Below are positions 8,134-17,370 of a stretch of DNA of 38,046 bases, piece by piece. Source of the stretch: Patescibacteria group bacterium (GTDB lineage Bacteria; Patescibacteriota; Patescibacteriia; CAIXNZ01); assembly GCA_028714455.1 (NCBI GenBank), contig JAQTMG010000002.1, positions 1 through 38,046 on the forward strand. The letters run 5' to 3'. Positions within the stretch are counted from its first letter, which is position 1. Each line of letters begins with the position of its first letter. The notes below the pieces were generated by a model. That model made no database searches, was not told where the DNA came from, and was given only the letters and a program-made list of their open reading frames with translations. Both the position numbers and the translations under genes were made by a program.

Positions 8134-10194
8134 TTATATATCCAAATTTTTAACTTGTTTGGCGCGGGCTTCGATAAAGTGTTTTCTGTTTTCCGCCTCA
8201 TCGCCCATGAGAATGTCAAATACTTCGTCGGCTTTAGCAGCATCCTCAACATTTATTTTTTTCATAACTCTTGTAGCTGGATCCATGGTTGTTTGCCAAA
8301 GCTGTTCCGGATTCATTTCGCCAAGACCTTTGTAGCGCTGAATAGAGATCCGACCAGTTTTGGCCACGGTTTCTTCAGCTTCTTCGCTCACTTCGCCTTC
8401 TTCAACTTCAGTAACCTCAACCAATTCTTCTTTCTTGGCTTTTTTGCCCTTGGCCTCCGTGGTTAATTTGGAAAGCTCGGCAATGATTTTTTCTTTCTCC
8501 TCATCAGTATAGGCGTATCTGATTTCCTTGCCCTTGGCCAAGCGGAAAAGCGGGGGCTTGGCAATATAGATGTGGCCATTTTTAATCAATTCAGGGAAAT
8601 AGCGGTAGAATAAGGTTAAGAGCAGCGTTCTAATGTGAGCGCCGTCAACATCGGCATCAGTCATGATAACAATTTTATGGTATCTCAAATCAGCGATATT
8701 AAATTGTTCGCCGATGTTTGTGCCCAAGGCAATTATCAGAGATTTTAATTCATTATTAGCCAGCATTTTATCCAAACGCGCGCGTTCAACGTTAAGAATT
8801 TTGCCGCGCAAGGGCAGGATGGCCTGATTTTCTCGACTGCGGCCTTGCTTGGCCGAGCCGCCAGCAGAATCTCCCTCGACAATAAAAAGTTCTGAAATCG
8901 TGGCGTCTCTTGAAGAACAATCGGCCAGTTTGCCCGGTAAAGTAAATCCCTCCAAAACACCTTTACGTAAAATTGTGTCGCGGGCGGTTTTGGCGGCGAG
9001 TCGAGCTTTGGCTGCCAGTAAACATTTACCGATGATTGCCTCGGCGTCTCTCGGATGTTCTTCTAAAAATATGCCGAATTGTTCGTTGGTAATAGTATCA
9101 ACAATTGATTTGACTTCGGCGTTGCCGAGCTTGGCCTTGGTTTGTCCCTCAAACTGGGGATTTTTTAATTTAACCGAAACAATGGCGGTTAAGCCCTCGC
9201 GAGTATCATCACCAGTCAAATTTTCATCTTTTTCCTTAAGAATTCCTTTGTTGCGGGCATAATTGTTTAAAGTTCTGGTTAGCGCGGTTTTAAAGCCCAT
9301 CAGATGCATGCCGCCTTCAGTCGTATAAATGTTATTGGCGAAAGACAGGGTGGTTTCGTTGTATTCATTAACGTATTGCAAGGCAACCTCGACCATGACC
9401 TCCTCGGCTTCTTTCTGGGTGTAAAAAACATTTTCGTGCTTCGGTTCTTTAGTGTGATTTAAAAAGCGCACATAAGAAGCAATGCCGCCTTCAAAATAAA
9501 AAGTATAGACCGACTTATTTTTTTTCTCCCGCTCGTCAACAAAAATTATTTTTACACCCTTGGTTAGATAGGCCTGTTGTCTTAAATGGTCTAAAATTAT
9601 TTTTGGTTTAAATTCCAGCGTGGTAAAGATTGTCGGGTCTGGTTTGAAAATAATCGTGGTGCCGGTGCCTTTGGCGGCTTTGGTTGCTTTCACTTTTGAA
9701 ACTGGTTTGCCGCGTCTATATTCCTGAACCCAGAGTTTGTTATATCTTTTAACTTCGGCGCGCATGTAATCAGAAAGCGCGTTGACGACAGAAACACCGA
9801 CGCCGTGTAAACCGCCAGAAACTTTATAGCCGCCTTCGCCGAATTTACCGCCGGCATGAAGTTTAGTCAGCACTGTTTCTAGGGCTGACTTTTTTGTTTG
9901 CTTATGGATTTCCACTGGAATACCGCGGCCGTTATCTTCTTCCGAAACCATGCCATCAGAAGTCAGGGTGACAATAATTTGCGTGGCATAGCCGGCCATG
10001 GCCTCGTCAATTGAGTTATCAACTACTTCCCAAATTAGGTGATGAAGTCCGGCTTCGGCCGTATTACCAATGTACATGCCTGGTCTTTTACGCACTGGCT
10101 CAAGGCCCTCAAGCACGGTTATTTGTTTGGCCGTGTACTCTGCCACAGCGGCTTTTTTGTCGATTTTCTTGGATTTTTCTAGAGTTTTGGGCAT
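8134..10194 (-). CDS. gyrB: DNA gyrase subunit B (type IIA topoisomerase ATPase subunit)
   Basis: LEPVRKRPGMYIGNT, EVVDNSIDEAMAGYA, GGLHGVGVSVVNALS, EGDSAGGSAKQGR, MTDADVDGAHIRTLLLT, QRYKGLGEMNPEQLWQTTMDP. Confidence 0.95.
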   Translation of the reverse strand: MPKTLEKSKKIDKKAAVAEYTAKQITVLEGLEPVRKRPGMYIGNTAEAGLHHLIWEVVDNSIDEAMAGYATQIIVTLTSDGMVSEEDNGRGIPVEIHKQTKKSALETVLTKLHAGGKFGEGGYKVSGGLHGVGVSVVNALSDYMRAEVKRYNKLWVQEYRRGKPVSKVKATKAAKGTGTTIIFKPDPTIFTTLEFKPKIILDHLRQQAYLTKGVKIIFVDEREKKNKSVYTFYFEGGIASYVRFLNHTKEPKHENVFYTQKEAEEVMVEVALQYVNEYNETTLSFANNIYTTEGGMHLMGFKTALTRTLNNYARNKGILKEKDENLTGDDTREGLTAIVSVKLKNPQFEGQTKAKLGNAEVKSIVDTITNEQFGIFLEEHPRDAEAIIGKCLLAAKARLAAKTARDTILRKGVLEGFTLPGKLADCSSRDATISELFIVEGDSAGGSAKQGRSRENQAILPLRGKILNVERARLDKMLANNELKSLIIALGTNIGEQFNIADLRYHKIVIMTDADVDGAHIRTLLLTLFYRYFPELIKNGHIYIAKPPLFRLAKGKEIRYAYTDEEKEKIIAELSKLTTEAKGKKAKKEELVEVTEVEEGEVSEEAEETVAKTGRISIQRYKGLGEMNPEQLWQTTMDPATRVMKKINVEDAAKADEVFDILMGDEAENRKHFIEARAKQVKNLDI

Positions 10195-10401
10195 TTTTTT
10201 ATGTGAAATTTAATAATTAAAAAAAGAAAAAACTTTTGTCCAGGACGATTTTTTTAGGAAAAAAGTTATTCACTTTACTGACCTAATTATAGCATTAATT
10301 TTGCAAACGCTCAAGTCCCTTTTCTCTAAAAAAACCGGCAAATGTGCTATAATAAAATAAAGAATTATTGCGATTTTTTATTCTAAAATAAGCTTTTATT
10401 T

Positions 10402-11241
10402 ATGCCCGATCGCGGCCTCGAAGAAAAACAACTTTCCGCGGCTTATTGGTTTGTGACGCGCAAGCTTTTACTAAGAAAGATATTGGTTATCGTTCTGATT
10501 ATTTTAAACGTGGCAGTCTTTGCCGCTCTCGTTTATTATTTGGTTGCAAATTTATTTTTGGGTCAGAGCGGTTACGAAAGCAACTTGTCAGCCGTTGTTT
10601 TGGCCAATCCCGACTACGCGCTTTTACGAGAAAGTAAATTGCCCTCGTCTCTGCAGGTCGCCAATTTAAGAACTCTGCCCAATTCGACAAGCTTTGACAT
10701 CCTGGCCGATTTGAATAATCCCAACGCGGTTTGGGCGGCTACGTTTAATTACCAATTTAAAATAGGCGATAACGTGACTCCGGTCAAAAAGGGCTTTATT
10801 TTTCCGGCCGAAAGCAAAACGGTTTTTAACCTTGATATTGATAACGGTAATCTGGTCTCGCAGCTTATTTTAAGCGACGTGGTGTGGCAAAAAGAAATTG
10901 ACTTTCAGACGATTTACAAAGATCGTTTCAGATTTGATTTGAGCGGTGTGAAGTTTATTCCTTCAAGCGAGCTTGGCCTTGGACAGAAGCTTTCAATCAG
11001 CAGAGTCCAATTTGACGTCTCGAATTCGAGCGCTTTCAATTACGCCAATGTAAATTTTATTGCCTTTCTATATTCAGCCGGTACTCTGGCGGCCATCAAT
11101 CAGGTGTCATCCGGCGATCTCTTGAGCGGCCAGACAAAAAATCTGGAAACTACTTTTTTTCAAAAATTGCCCAACATCGACAGCGTCAAGGTGGTACCTG
11201 AAGTGAATATACTCGACAGCGGCGTTTTTTTAAAATTTTAA
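10402..11241 (+). CDS. Conserved hypothetical single-TM protein
   Basis: 279 aa, TM KILVIVLIILNVAVFAALVYYLVANLFL; start codon without SD. Confidence 0.6.
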   Translation: MPDRGLEEKQLSAAYWFVTRKLLLRKILVIVLIILNVAVFAALVYYLVANLFLGQSGYESNLSAVVLANPDYALLRESKLPSSLQVANLRTLPNSTSFDILADLNNPNAVWAATFNYQFKIGDNVTPVKKGFIFPAESKTVFNLDIDNGNLVSQLILSDVVWQKEIDFQTIYKDRFRFDLSGVKFIPSSELGLGQKLSISRVQFDVSNSSAFNYANVNFIAFLYSAGTLAAINQVSSGDLLSGQTKNLETTFFQKLPNIDSVKVVPEVNILDSGVFLKF

Positions 11242-11251
11242 TTTGTAATAT

Positions 11252-12355
11252 ATGAAATCGGGGAGGATTAGTTTGTCGTTAAGAAAAATTGACTGGCCGT
11301 TATACGCGGCCATTTGTCTCTTGTCGATTCTCGGGCTGGTTCTGATTTACAGCGTGGCTCTGGGCACCGGACTTGATCAGAATTATTTAAACCTTAAAAA
11401 GCAGATTGCTTTTTTTGTTTTAGGCGTTTTTCTCATACCTCTTATCGCCGTTTTTTTGGATTACCGAGTTCTGACAAAATATAACGGCTTGCTTTATGGC
11501 CTGGGCATTCTGCTGCTTTTGGCTGTTTTGTTTTTCGGCAAGACGATTCGGGGAACCACTGGCTGGTTTAATCTGGGCTTTTTTTCTTTCCAGCCAGCCG
11601 AATTTGTTAAGATATTTATAATCATATATTTAAGCAAGTTTTTCTGCGATAAGGCCAAGTATATTTCGCAGTTCAGATATCTGGTCATGAGCAGTTTGGG
11701 TATTATTTTGGCGATTGCGTTAATCGCGCTGCAGCCGGATTTCGGCTCGGCCCTGATTTTATTCGCGGTTTGGCTGATTTTGATTCTGATAACCGGCGTA
11801 AAAAAATCCCACCTACTGTTTCTCGTTTCGATTTTTTTAATCGCCTGTCTGATTCTCTGGTTTTTCGTTTTCGCGCCATACCAGAAGGAAAGGGTCATGG
11901 TCTTTTTAGATCCGGCGCTTGACCCGCTGGGCAGCGGCTATAATGTCACGCAAGCCGTGATCGCCATTGGTTCTGGCCAGCTCTTTGGCAAGGGACTGAC
12001 TTTCGGTTCTCAAAGCCAGCTGCGGTTTTTGCCGGAGAGCCAGACTGATTTTATATTTGCCGTGCTCGCCGAGGAACTGGGTTTAGTCGGCGTCATGCTT
12101 TTACTCGGCATCTGGGCTCTTGTTTTTTGGCGGTTGATTCAAATAGCAAAAAAGACGACTGACAATTTCGCTCTTTATCTGGTGATTTCGATCGGAACTT
12201 TATTTTTTGTGCAGATGATTGTTAATGTTGGCGGCAACTTGGGGCTTTTGCCCGTGACCGGTATTACCTTGCCGTTTGTCAGCTATGGCGGCAGTTCGCT
12301 CATTTCTTCTCTTATAATGATAGGCATCGCCGAATCAATAGCGATTCGAGAATAA
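11252..12355 (+). CDS. rodA: RodA/FtsW/SpoVE family cell-shape protein
   Basis: Polytopic; LNPALDPLGSGYN-type motif (FLDPALDPLGSGYNVTQAVIAIGSGQLFGKGLTFGSQSQLRFLPESQTDFIFAVLAEELG) and GLLPVTGITLPFVSYGGSSL. Confidence 0.92.
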   Translation: MKSGRISLSLRKIDWPLYAAICLLSILGLVLIYSVALGTGLDQNYLNLKKQIAFFVLGVFLIPLIAVFLDYRVLTKYNGLLYGLGILLLLAVLFFGKTIRGTTGWFNLGFFSFQPAEFVKIFIIIYLSKFFCDKAKYISQFRYLVMSSLGIILAIALIALQPDFGSALILFAVWLILILITGVKKSHLLFLVSIFLIACLILWFFVFAPYQKERVMVFLDPALDPLGSGYNVTQAVIAIGSGQLFGKGLTFGSQSQLRFLPESQTDFIFAVLAEELGLVGVMLLLGIWALVFWRLIQIAKKTTDNFALYLVISIGTLFFVQMIVNVGGNLGLLPVTGITLPFVSYGGSSLISSLIMIGIAESIAIRE

Positions 12356-12361
12356 AAATTT

Positions 12362-13513
12362 ATGGAAGAAAAAATCAGAAAAGCAGTGGAGATCGCGCGA
12401 GATGATCTGCGTTCATGCTACGCGGCTGACGGAATAATCGCGGGCCAAAAAAGATTTGACGACTACTGGGCGCGCGATTCTTTTTTTGCCAGCCTCGGCT
12501 CGATCTCGCTCAATGATTTTGAAATAGCGAAAAATAATTTTGCCTTGTTTTTGCTTTATCAAAAGCCCGATGGCCAGCTACCGAGGCGCTTAGACCGTCA
12601 TTACGTACTTTTAAAATATCTCGGATTTAAAATAAAAAGACCAAAATTAAAAGTGAAATACAGAACCGCTTTTGGCAAGTGGCCGGCGACCGACCCCAAT
12701 TCGCTCTTTATTTACGCAGTTAATTATTATTTGAAGATAAGCGACGACAAAAAATTCGTTGAGGAAAATTTTGACAAGATAAAAAAAGCCATGGATTGGA
12801 ATTTTTCTCTGGACATCGACAATGACGGCTTGCTCGAAGAAGGATTCTTGGCTAACTGGGAGGATACCATTTTTAAAGCCGGCAAAATAATTTACACCAA
12901 CGTACTGCACTACCTGGCCTTAAAAAGTTTCGCAGAAATTTTATCCGCGCTTGGCCGGGACGCGGATTTTTACGAAAAAAAAGCCGAATGGTCAAAAATT
13001 CAGATAGAAAAATATTTGTGGAACGGAGGGCATTTCATCGGCTGGATTGGCCGTCAGGTTCATAACGTATTTATAGCCGACGGCAACTTGTTGGCGATAA
13101 TAAGCGGACTCGTTGAATCGCAAAAAGCCGATTCGATTTTGGCCAAGATCGGGGAGTTTAATCAGGAGTCAGACCTTATTAAAAATATTGATTTTAAATA
13201 CGGTCTGTGGCGCCATTCTCCGGTCAGAATCATTGGCTTGGCGACCGGCTATCATGAAAAATTTGAGTGGCTCTGGCTAAACTGCATTTTGGCGCTGGCA
13301 AAAAATACCATTGGCGATAAGAAGGGCGCGCTGTTTGAATTAAATAAGATGGCGGAAATAATCATCAAGCATAATCACGTTTATGAAATCTATAAAGGCA
13401 ATGTGCCGGTCAAATCAAGGTTTTTCGTGTCCGAGGTGCCTTTTGCCTGGTCAGCCGGACTTTATATTTACGCGGAGACTCTCATAAATCATAATTTAGT
13501 TGACAAAAATTAA
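12362..13513 (+). CDS. Amylo-alpha-1,6-glucosidase / GH15-GH63-like (alpha/alpha)6 glycoside hydrolase
   Basis: YWARDSFFASLG, DGQLPRRLDRHYVLL, DNDGLLEEGFLANWEDTIF, GWIGRQVHNVFIADGNLLAI. Confidence 0.65.
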   Translation: MEEKIRKAVEIARDDLRSCYAADGIIAGQKRFDDYWARDSFFASLGSISLNDFEIAKNNFALFLLYQKPDGQLPRRLDRHYVLLKYLGFKIKRPKLKVKYRTAFGKWPATDPNSLFIYAVNYYLKISDDKKFVEENFDKIKKAMDWNFSLDIDNDGLLEEGFLANWEDTIFKAGKIIYTNVLHYLALKSFAEILSALGRDADFYEKKAEWSKIQIEKYLWNGGHFIGWIGRQVHNVFIADGNLLAIISGLVESQKADSILAKIGEFNQESDLIKNIDFKYGLWRHSPVRIIGLATGYHEKFEWLWLNCILALAKNTIGDKKGALFELNKMAEIIIKHNHVYEIYKGNVPVKSRFFVSEVPFAWSAGLYIYAETLINHNLVDKN

Positions 13514-13592
13514 ATTCTCGTTTAATATGGGTTTACGGAATTAATAAATCATTTTTAAGAAAATTTACAGATTTTCTTTTATTTTTTAACTT

Positions 13593-14327
13593 ATGGCTAG
13601 CCAAGAATTAAAAGCGACACTACGCGAAAAAGTCGGAAAAAAATCAGAATCTCTAAGAAAAGAGGGCCTAATTCCAGCTGTCTTGTATGGACATGGTTTG
13701 GATAATAAAAATTTATCAGTCAACAGGAAGGAATTTAGCAAGGTTTTTGAAAAATCTGGCTATTCCCATCTTTTGGACTTGAATATAGAAAAAGCAAAAC
13801 CGATTAAGGTATTGGTGCATGACATCCAATTGGACCCGGTTAGCGATTCCATTATTCATGTGGATTTTTATCAGATTAGAGAAGATGAAAAAATTACAAC
13901 GGAAATTCCATTGGTCTTCGTGCATGAAGCGCCAGCCGTTAAGGAGCTTGGAGCTATTTTGGTTACCAACTATCACAATATCAAAATTAAGTGTTTGCCG
14001 GCTGAACTGGAAAAAATCGGCAGCGTGGAAGTTGATCTTTCAAGTTTGAAAAATTTTTCCGATTCAATTCATATCCGTGATTTAAAATTACCCAAGGAAG
14101 TTGAGGTTTTGGAATCAGCTACCGAAATCATTGTCATCGCGACCGAACCTAAGGAAGAAGTGGTTGAGGAAGCGCCAAAGGCGGCTACCGAAGTCAAAAC
14201 AGTGGCCGAGGAAGAAGCGGCCAAGAAAGCAGCTGAAGCCGGTGAAGCAGGTGCTGTTGCCGGAGCTGCTCTCAAAGAGGCTGGCGCTGCCGCGGCAACT
14301 AAGCCAGTTAAAGAAAAAGCAAAATAA
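13593..14327 (+). CDS. rplY: 50S ribosomal protein bL25 (Ctc-type) with Ala/Lys/Glu-rich tail
   Basis: LKATLREKVGKKSESLRKEGLIPAVLYGHGLDNKNLSVNRKEFSKVF; DPVSDSIIHVDFYQI. Confidence 0.9.
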   Translation: MASQELKATLREKVGKKSESLRKEGLIPAVLYGHGLDNKNLSVNRKEFSKVFEKSGYSHLLDLNIEKAKPIKVLVHDIQLDPVSDSIIHVDFYQIREDEKITTEIPLVFVHEAPAVKELGAILVTNYHNIKIKCLPAELEKIGSVEVDLSSLKNFSDSIHIRDLKLPKEVEVLESATEIIVIATEPKEEVVEEAPKAATEVKTVAEEEAAKKAAEAGEAGAVAGAALKEAGAAAATKPVKEKAK

Positions 14328-14362
14328 ACCAGGCACGCTCCTTTTGAGGCATATTCAAAATT

Positions 14363-15412
14363 ATGAACGAGAATATTAAAAAACCAGTCTATATCGCGAT
14401 TGCACTTGCCGTTTTTTTGATTCTGGCCGGCTGCACGCTGGTAAAATTTTTGAATTATAGAGTCGCCATTGATAACGTTTTGAATCTGAATGTTAACAAA
14501 CTTGTCTCTGACGCAAATATTTTGAGAAGGAAAATCGACGGCAAGATACTTGATACTCCCGAAAAAACAAATTTGTATCCGGTCGCCATTATGATTGAAA
14601 ACAACCTGGAGGCCTGGCCACTCGCCGGCCTTGATAAGGCGAATGTCGTGATTGAAGCGCCTGTCGAATCCAATATTCCGCGTTTTGTGGCCATCTACGC
14701 TAATAGCGAACAGATCGAAAAAATCGGTCCCGTCAGGTCGGCCAGACCATATTATCTCGACTGGGTCGCGCCGTATGACCCGCTTTATATGCACGTCGGC
14801 GGTTCGCCAGAAGCTCTGCAACTTTTAAAAACATATAACGTCGTTAATCTTGACCAGTATTTTAACGATCAATATTATTGGCGCGACAATTGGCGATACG
14901 CGCCCCATAACGTTTACACTTCTTCGGAAAAAATCAGAGAGGCAATAGTCGCCAAACAACTCGTCAGCCCGACCGACTACCAGACCTGGAGCTATAAAGA
15001 CGATTTGGCTTTGGACAAAAGGCCTGATCAATCAAACGATATTGTCGTAAATTATACGGCCGGGGAATACCAAGCAAAATGGCAATACGAAAAGCAGGCT
15101 AACGATTATTTGCGCTATCAAGGAGGTGATGTCATGAAAATGTCTGACGGCTCAAGAATCCTGGCCAAAAATGTGATTATTGAAGTCCATAATATAGTCG
15201 TAATTGACAATATTGGCAGGAAAAAGATTACCACCATCGGTTCGGGAAAAGCGCTCATATTTCGAGATGGGCAAGTGGTAATCGGCATCTGGAGCAAAGA
15301 CGACGTGAATAGCGCCACGAGATACCTTGATGACAAGGGCAATGATATACAGCTAAACGGTGGCACGACCTGGCTAGAAATAGTGCAAAACGAAGATATA
15401 TTGAGATATTAA
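14363..15412 (+). CDS. DUF3048 (YerB-like) lipoprotein
   Basis: Lipobox LILAGC; YPVAIMIENNLEAWPLAGLDKANVVIEAPVESNIPRFVAIY...IGPVRSARPYYLDWV. Confidence 0.85.
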   Translation: MNENIKKPVYIAIALAVFLILAGCTLVKFLNYRVAIDNVLNLNVNKLVSDANILRRKIDGKILDTPEKTNLYPVAIMIENNLEAWPLAGLDKANVVIEAPVESNIPRFVAIYANSEQIEKIGPVRSARPYYLDWVAPYDPLYMHVGGSPEALQLLKTYNVVNLDQYFNDQYYWRDNWRYAPHNVYTSSEKIREAIVAKQLVSPTDYQTWSYKDDLALDKRPDQSNDIVVNYTAGEYQAKWQYEKQANDYLRYQGGDVMKMSDGSRILAKNVIIEVHNIVVIDNIGRKKITTIGSGKALIFRDGQVVIGIWSKDDVNSATRYLDDKGNDIQLNGGTTWLEIVQNEDILRY

Positions 15413-15418
15413 ATATAT

Positions 15419-15450
15419 AAAAAAGAGGCGGCGAACGCTTCTTTTTTTTT
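15419..15450 (+). terminator. Intrinsic terminator
   Basis: aaaaaagaggcggcgaacgcttctttttttt. Confidence 0.7.
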
Positions 15451-15467
15451 AATTAATTTTATTGATA

Positions 15468-15496
15468 TTGACAAAAAGATTGAACGGTGGTAAATT
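15468..15496 (+). promoter_or_regulatory. Sigma70-type promoter
   Basis: TTGACA - 17 nt - TAAATT. Confidence 0.65.
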
Positions 15497-15528
15497 TTAA
15501 AATCAATAATAAAAGGAGGTGAGAACGA

Positions 15529-15825
15529 GTGGGCAGATATGTTATCCAGGTCAATGCGCGCTTGAAAGGCTCGGGAGGGGAGGATGAATACGTATCCGTT
15601 AACGTCTCGCAAGAGCTGTCGCTTACCGGGGATAAAACTTTTTCTCTTGACATGCTCTGGCTATCGGTTGAAAGAAAGCTTAGGCAAGATTACGGCGAAA
15701 AATTCGACAGAATTGTGAATTTCAGGATTATGAAAGAACAAGACGTTGACATCAGCGCGTCTAGCGGGTCAGATCTTCGTCCCGCAGTGAAAACCGACCC
15801 CTCAAGAAGGGAGGGAAAATTTTAA
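15529..15825 (+). CDS. Hypothetical small protein (98 aa), GTG start
   Basis: SD aaaaggaggtgagaacgaGTG; own promoter and terminator. Confidence 0.65.
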   Translation: MGRYVIQVNARLKGSGGEDEYVSVNVSQELSLTGDKTFSLDMLWLSVERKLRQDYGEKFDRIVNFRIMKEQDVDISASSGSDLRPAVKTDPSRREGKF

Positions 15826-15826
15826 T

Positions 15827-15859
15827 AAAGTCTCTTCGCAAAAACGGAGAGACTTTTTA
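15827..15859 (+). terminator. Intrinsic terminator
   Basis: aaaGTCTCTtcgcaaaaacggAGAGACttttt. Confidence 0.8.
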
Positions 15860-15891
15860 TTTAGATGAAAAACAATTAGTTTCCAAAATCC

Positions 15892-15920
15892 TTGACAAAA
15901 TTGTAAGAGTGTGCTAAATT
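15892..15920 (+). promoter_or_regulatory. Sigma70-type promoter
   Basis: TTGACA - 17 nt - TAAATT. Confidence 0.65.
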
Positions 15921-15973
15921 AAAACATAAACTTGTACATTAGATTTGAACAAAAAACCGAAAAAGGAGGGAAA

Positions 15974-16342
15974 ATGAAAGATTTGAGTAAGGGAAGCATG
16001 ATGGTCGAAACAGCAATCAGATTCTTAGTGGTTATATTGATTACGCTTGTCCTGGTTGCCTTATTCTTCAGGCCAGCAGATTCAGCGCGCCTGAAGGTGT
16101 TACAATTCGTCGTATGCGAAATCGAGATGCTGCTCGCAATCGCTTTCGCCTTTCTGGCTGGCAGAAGAAGGAGCCTAGAGACAAACCAGGCTATCAAGGC
16201 AGATGGGTATACCCTTTTTTTCGCCGTTCTGACTGGCAGAAAAACGAGCCTGGAGACAAACCAGGCTATCAAGGCAGCTACCCCTTTAATAGCCGTTTTA
16301 TGGTTCAGCATCTGTTCGATTAGTTTTTGGCTTCTCCTTTAG
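15974..16342 (+). CDS. Small multi-TM hypothetical protein with internal 25-aa duplication
   Basis: SD aaaaggagggaaaATG; LAGRRRSLETNQAIKADGYTLFFAVLTGRKTSLETNQAIKAATP. Confidence 0.55.
   Translation: MKDLSKGSMMVETAIRFLVVILITLVLVALFFRPADSARLKVLQFVVCEIEMLLAIAFAFLAGRRRSLETNQAIKADGYTLFFAVLTGRKTSLETNQAIKAATPLIAVLWFSICSISFWLLL
16145..16284 (+). repeat. 75-bp imperfect tandem duplication
   Basis: ttcgcctttctggctggcagaagaaggagcctagagacaaaccaggctatcaaggcag repeated 75 bp downstream as ttcgccgttctgactggcagaaaaacgagcctggagacaaaccaggctatcaaggcag. Confidence 0.85.
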
Positions 16343-16365
16343 CATCTCCTGTAGTTCAATAAAAT

Positions 16366-16403
16366 AAAAGCCCCCACAGAAATAAATTCTGTCGGGGTTT
16401 TTT
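16366..16403 (+). terminator. Intrinsic terminator
   Basis: aaagCCCCcACAGAaataaatTCTGTcGGGGtttttt. Confidence 0.85.
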
Positions 16404-16416
16404 CTTTTTAGAAAAT

Positions 16417-17271
16417 TTATTTTTTTATGACCACTGCTCGGTCAAAACCGCAGAGATCTTTTTTGATTTCGAATCGGTAATTTGGCAAAACTTTTTTTGC
16501 CATCTGTTTTATCTTCGTTGCTTGATTCCAGCCGATTTCCAGAAAAATGGCTCGCGGTTTAATTTTAAATTTATCGATCTGATCAAAGAGCTCGTAAAAA
16601 TATTTTAAACCATCTTGGCCGCCATCGAGAGCAACCCTTGGTTCATATTTTAGAATTGAATTTTTTAATTCTCTTGAAGTTAAATAGGGGAGGTTGGCGG
16701 TGATTATTGGCTCGGAGCTTCGAGCTCGGAGTTCAGAGCTAAATGGTTGTAATAAATTGCCTTTAAAAAATTTGATATTCACTTGATTTAATTTGGCATT
16801 TTGCTTAGCAAGTAATAAAGCTTTTGAAGAAATTTCAGTGGCGTAAAAATTGGCCTTTTTAATATTTTGGGCCAAGGAAATTATTATACAGCCTGAACCC
16901 GTGCCGATGTCGACAATGCTTGGAGCTTGGAGCTTGGAGCTTGGAGCTTTTACGAAATTAATTACTTCATCAACCAAAATCTCGGTTTCCGGGCGGGGAA
17001 TGAGGACATTTTTATTGACTTTGAAATTTAAATCGTAAAATTCTTTTGAGCCGAGAATATAGGCGATTGGCTCACCTTTTGATCTGCGGCTAAAAAGTTT
17101 TTTGAAGAGAGAAAGTTGTTTGGTCGACAATTTTTTTTCTGGATACTCGTAAAGATATTCCTTGGGCTTGTTGAGCGTGCGTGATAATAAAATTTCAATA
17201 TCCAAAAGAGGACTTAACGATTTTGATTTAAGTTTGGGAAAATACTTTGAGAATATCTGTTTTATTGTCAT
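16417..17271 (-). CDS. prmC: Peptide chain release factor N5-glutamine methyltransferase
   Basis: VLIPRPETEILVDEV, VDIGTGSGCIIISLAQ, ITANLPYLTSRE (NPPY-type motif variant); adjacent to prfA. Confidence 0.92.
   Translation of the reverse strand: MTIKQIFSKYFPKLKSKSLSPLLDIEILLSRTLNKPKEYLYEYPEKKLSTKQLSLFKKLFSRRSKGEPIAYILGSKEFYDLNFKVNKNVLIPRPETEILVDEVINFVKAPSSKLQAPSIVDIGTGSGCIIISLAQNIKKANFYATEISSKALLLAKQNAKLNQVNIKFFKGNLLQPFSSELRARSSEPIITANLPYLTSRELKNSILKYEPRVALDGGQDGLKYFYELFDQIDKFKIKPRAIFLEIGWNQATKIKQMAKKVLPNYRFEIKKDLCGFDRAVVIKK
16918..16949. repeat. Heptanucleotide tandem repeat (GCTTGGA)n inside prmC
   Basis: gcttggagcttggagcttggagcttggagctttt read directly. Confidence 0.85.
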
Positions 17272-17370
17272 AACTATGAAATAAGAAATATGAAATATGA
17301 AATAGGTGATTTGTTTTTTAAAATAATTTTTCTTTCTTTCCCTTATTTCGTATTTCCAATTTCCTATTTC

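Noticed and set aside
14069-14821. 250-aa minus-strand ORF across rplY and the DUF3048 gene
   Set aside because: Spans two well-supported plus-strand genes and encodes Ala-rich antisense sequence; shadow ORF.
16918-16949. CRISPR-like array from the repeated AGCTTGG units (also 37012-37042)
   Set aside because: Units are 7 bp and contiguous with no spacers; simple tandem repeats.
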